From the NCBI GenBank assembly GCA_016789175.1, contig JAEURK010000025.1, positions 1 through 45,211 of the forward strand: 45,211 nucleotides of DNA. The letters run 5' to 3'. Positions 43,145 through 45,211 of the stretch are shown here, in pieces; position 1 is the first letter of the stretch, and each line of letters starts with the position of its first letter. Below the pieces are notes generated by a model. The model did no database searches and was not told the DNA's origin. It saw only the letters and a program-made list of their open reading frames with translations. The position numbers and the translations under genes are program-made. This stretch comes from Anaerolineales bacterium (lineage in GTDB: Bacteria > Chloroflexota > Anaerolineae > Anaerolineales > UBA6663).

Positions 43145-43199
43145 AAAACGAAAAGGAACCGCCCGGCGCATGTGCGGCCGGGCGGTTCCTTTTCGTTTT
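43145..43199. terminator. Perfect 23-bp bidirectional terminator
   Basis: Arms 43145-43167 and 43177-43199 (AAAACGAAAAGGAACC... / ...GGTTCCTTTTCGTTTT) are exact complements around a 9-nt loop, with A-run on one side and T-run on the other. It separates the membrane protein gene from greA. Confidence 0.95.
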
Positions 43200-43212
43200 G
43201 AGAGCGGGTCGC

Positions 43213-43677
43213 TCAGTCGATCTTCTTGATTTTGAAGTTGACCGGCCCGATCGGGGTCTCGACCTTGATCGTGTCGCCAACGCGCCGGCCGAGCAGGGCG
43301 CGCCCGATCGGCGATTCGTTCGAGACTTTGCCCAGGCGTGGATCGGCTTCCTTTGCGCCCACGAGTGTGTAGGTTTCGGGCGAGGCTCCGGTCTCCTGCA
43401 CGGTCACGGTGCTGCCCATGGCGACCACGCCGGTGTGGGCGGCCGACTCGTTGATGATCGTGGCGGTGCGCAGCAGTTCCTGCAGTTCGAGGATGCGGCC
43501 TTCGAGGAAGGCTTGCTCCTCTTTAGCCATGATGTAGTCGGCGTTCTCGGAGAGGTCGCCCATCTTGATCGCGTCGCGCAGCCGCTCGGCGATCTCGGGC
43601 CGCTTGACTTCGATCAGATCCTTGAGCTCCGCCTGAGCCTTGGTCAGGCCCTCGGGGGTCAGATATTGTTCGGTCAC
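43213..43677 (-). CDS. greA: Transcription elongation factor GreA
   Basis: 154 aa from the GTG at 43677, with GGGAG 7 nt upstream; this matches the usual GreA length better than the ATG at 43713. The coiled coil (~1-75) carries the acidic tip ENADY (SENADYIMAKEEQ) that enters the RNA polymerase channel. The C-terminal FKBP-like globule has ESPIGRALLGRRVGDTI, the family signature. It rescues backtracked polymerase by stimulating transcript cleavage. It lies ~110 nt after the dGTPase gene, with a hairpin between them. Confidence 0.96.
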   Translation of the reverse strand: MTEQYLTPEGLTKAQAELKDLIEVKRPEIAERLRDAIKMGDLSENADYIMAKEEQAFLEGRILELQELLRTATIINESAAHTGVVAMGSTVTVQETGASPETYTLVGAKEADPRLGKVSNESPIGRALLGRRVGDTIKVETPIGPVNFKIKKID

Positions 43678-43718
43678 GGTTTGCTCCCAGTGTGTCGTCC
43701 ACGGCGGCCTCACAAATC

Positions 43719-43740
43719 AGGCGGCGCAATCGCGCCGCCT
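43719..43740 (-). terminator. Hairpin between the dGTPase gene and greA
   Basis: Perfect 9-bp stem (AGGCGGCGC / GCGCCGCCT) with a 4-nt loop. No T-run follows on the minus strand, so it may be a processing or partial stop signal rather than a full terminator. Confidence 0.5.
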
Positions 43741-43788
43741 TGAGGTCTGGCCACACCGTGATGTCAGCGTTGATCTGTTGATTATAGC

Positions 43789-44967
43789 TCAGGGACGGGT
43801 GTACGGGTCGAACAATCGGGCGTGCTCGTCGAGCGCGAAGCGATCGGTCATGCCGGCCAGGTAGTCGCACACGGCGCGCTGCAACGTGAGATCCTGATCG
43901 GCTCTCTCGCGCACACCCGGCGGCAACTGCTCGGGCCGCGCGATGTAGGTGATGAACAACTCGCTCAGCACGCGGTCGGCCTTGGCCTCCATCCGCGCCA
44001 CCCGATAATGCCGGTACATGTTTTGGAACAGGTGCTTCTTGAGTTCTTTGTTCTCGGCCGCCAGGGTCGGGCTCGCGCCGATCACGTTGTGCGGCAGGCG
44101 TTGCAGCGCCTCGACGCTGGCGACGCCGGCCGCCTCGAGGCGGGCATGGGTGGCCTGGAGCAGATCCTCGACCTCGATCCCGATCAGGCGTCGGATGACG
44201 CGGTGGCGGGTGAGGTCGTCGATCTGGCCGGCGCGGAGCAGCACGGTGTCCAGCGGAAGGCCCAGGCTGTTGCGCAGCCTGCGGATCAAGGCCAGGTTGG
44301 CCAGGTCGCCGAAGGCCAGCAGGCCGGAGCGCAGGCCGTCGTCGAGATCGTGGGCCGTGTAGGCCAGCTCGTCGGCCACGTTGGCGATCTGGGCCTCGAG
44401 ATGGCCGCGCTTGTCGGGCTCGAATTCGTTGGCATCCGCGATGTCGTACTCGGTCTCATGCTTGACGATGCCTTCGCGCGTCTCCCAGGTCAGATTGAGG
44501 CCCGGCCAGTTGGGGTAGCGATGCTCGAGCTCGGTCACGATCCGAAACGACTGCTTGTTGTGATCGAAGCCGCCGTGGCCCTCCATCAGGCGGTTGAGCG
44601 TGTTCTCGCCGGAGTGCCCGAAGGGCGGGTGGCCGAGGTCGTGGGCCAGGCAGATCGCTTCGACCAGATCCTCGTTGGCGCCGATGGCACGCGCCACAGT
44701 GCGCCCGATCTGGGCGACCTCCAGCGTGTGGGTCAGGCGGGTGCGATAGTAGTCGCCCTCGTAGTTGACGAAGACCTGGGTCTTGTACTCCAGTCGGCGG
44801 AAAGCCGTGGTGTGGAGGATGCGGTCGCGGTCGCGTTGAAAGGCGGTCCGGTCCTCGGGCTCGGGGTCCGGCCCGAAGGCGCGACCGCGGGAGTCGCGCG
44901 ACCGAAGTCCATAGGGCGCCAGGCTGGCGGCTTCGCGGTCTTCCAGCATTTGTCGAGTGAAGATCAT
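43789..44967 (-). CDS. dgt: dGTPase-like HD-domain triphosphohydrolase
   Basis: 392 aa. The HD metal site is complete: His in RLTHTLEVAQ, the His-Asp pair in LAHDLGHPPFGHSGE. Other family blocks are RDRILHTTAFRRLEYKTQVF near the start and DIADANEFEPDKRG. It belongs to the Dgt group that cleaves dNTPs to nucleoside and triphosphate, and so controls dNTP pools. Shorter than E. coli Dgt (505 aa) but normal for the type-2/type-3 subfamily. The ATG at 44967 has no Shine-Dalgarno; a TATAAT ends 7 nt before it. Confidence 0.94.
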   Translation of the reverse strand: MIFTRQMLEDREAASLAPYGLRSRDSRGRAFGPDPEPEDRTAFQRDRDRILHTTAFRRLEYKTQVFVNYEGDYYRTRLTHTLEVAQIGRTVARAIGANEDLVEAICLAHDLGHPPFGHSGENTLNRLMEGHGGFDHNKQSFRIVTELEHRYPNWPGLNLTWETREGIVKHETEYDIADANEFEPDKRGHLEAQIANVADELAYTAHDLDDGLRSGLLAFGDLANLALIRRLRNSLGLPLDTVLLRAGQIDDLTRHRVIRRLIGIEVEDLLQATHARLEAAGVASVEALQRLPHNVIGASPTLAAENKELKKHLFQNMYRHYRVARMEAKADRVLSELFITYIARPEQLPPGVRERADQDLTLQRAVCDYLAGMTDRFALDEHARLFDPYTRP

Positions 44968-44974
44968 GCAGACG

Positions 44975-44980
44975 ATTATA
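44975..44980 (-). promoter_or_regulatory. -10 box next to the dGTPase start
   Basis: A perfect TATAAT on the minus strand (44980-44975), 7 nt before the ATG. A leaderless transcript is predicted. No good -35 is visible. Confidence 0.6.
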
Positions 44981-45211
44981 TTCGTTTGGCGCAGATCGGC
45001 TGCTTGGTCAGGACATTCGCACCTTGTTCGCGAGGAGCAGTTTCGTTGCCACGACTAGCGCGAATTGATGGAACGGTTCAGCCCGGTTGGGAGAAGAATG
45101 GCGAAAAACCAGGGGGGGGGTTTGGGGGGGGGGGGGGCGCCCCCCCCCCCCCCCCACCCGGGAGTGCCCCCACCCCACCGCGGGGAGAACAACACCCGGG
45201 TGCAAGAAGAA
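44981..45211. other. Gene-free right edge with homopolymer G/C
   Basis: No gene can be supported. From ~45110 on, runs of G followed by runs of C meet at a GGCGCC centre, giving a near-perfect mirror palindrome, then CCC/ACC-rich sequence to the end. This is typical of a poly-G read artefact or a fold-back at a contig end. It should not be read as biology without checking the reads. Confidence 0.7.

Overview
The window looks like one high-GC bacterial contig of about 45 kb, most likely from the Chloroflexota (Anaerolineae-like). This is an inference from several traits: high GC, many lipoproteins with Ala/Thr/Pro-rich linkers, a topoisomerase I with a small N-terminal Cys-rich domain, a Tat-exported L,D-transpeptidase, a LysM-glycosidase, and an ffh-rpsP-khpA-rimM order without trmD. 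No tRNA, rRNA, IS element or CRISPR array was seen. The last ~100 bases are homopolymer G/C and look like an assembly or sequencing artefact.

Layout. (1) 249-7556, minus: a tightly packed, mostly ATGA-coupled operon of L,D-transpeptidase, unknown protein, CBM9-like lipoprotein, RlmI-like methyltransferase, serine hydrolase and GH2 glycosidase. (2) 7562-11242, plus: a secreted M23-like protein and an orphan 7TM-GAF histidine kinase. (3) 11243-11651: a structured gene-free region with a three-copy short repeat and a candidate minus-strand RNA ending in a strong terminator. (4) 11652-17153, minus: surface-glycan genes (a YfhO-flippase fusion and a DPM1-like glycosyltransferase) and a Roadblock protein. 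A DedA gene faces the other way. (5) 18111-19990, minus: two coupled cyclophilin lipoproteins, one carrying a DsbA-like domain. (6) 20246-23442, minus: SDR-pgl-zwf (oxidative pentose phosphate branch), divergent from an M50 protease, a rhodanese and an alpha/beta hydrolase. (7) 26514-30068, minus: SDR, lipoprotein and cystathionine beta-synthase. (8) 30338-33060, plus: a LysM-GH-A glycosidase and a lysyl-oxidase-like enzyme. (9) 33648-41931, plus: ffh, rpsP, khpA, rimM, an M23-like gene, dprA, manC and topA, followed by an unknown membrane protein. (10) 43213-44967, minus: greA and a dGTPase.

Common theme. About a third of the genes act on the cell envelope or outside it: L,D-transpeptidase, two M23-like proteins, serine hydrolase, GH2, LysM-glycosidase, lysyl oxidase, glycan export, and lipoprotein foldases. 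The rest is core information processing and central metabolism.

The most unusual items are the lysyl oxidase with all copper and LTQ-cofactor residues, the YfhO-Wzx fusion, the DsbA-cyclophilin fusion with a broken CxxC, and two M23 proteins lacking the same zinc ligand. Also notable are a candidate structured RNA at 11362-11575, a pair of dispersed fold-back repeats, and several promoters whose -10 box lies only 6-8 nt before the start codon, which suggests leaderless mRNAs.
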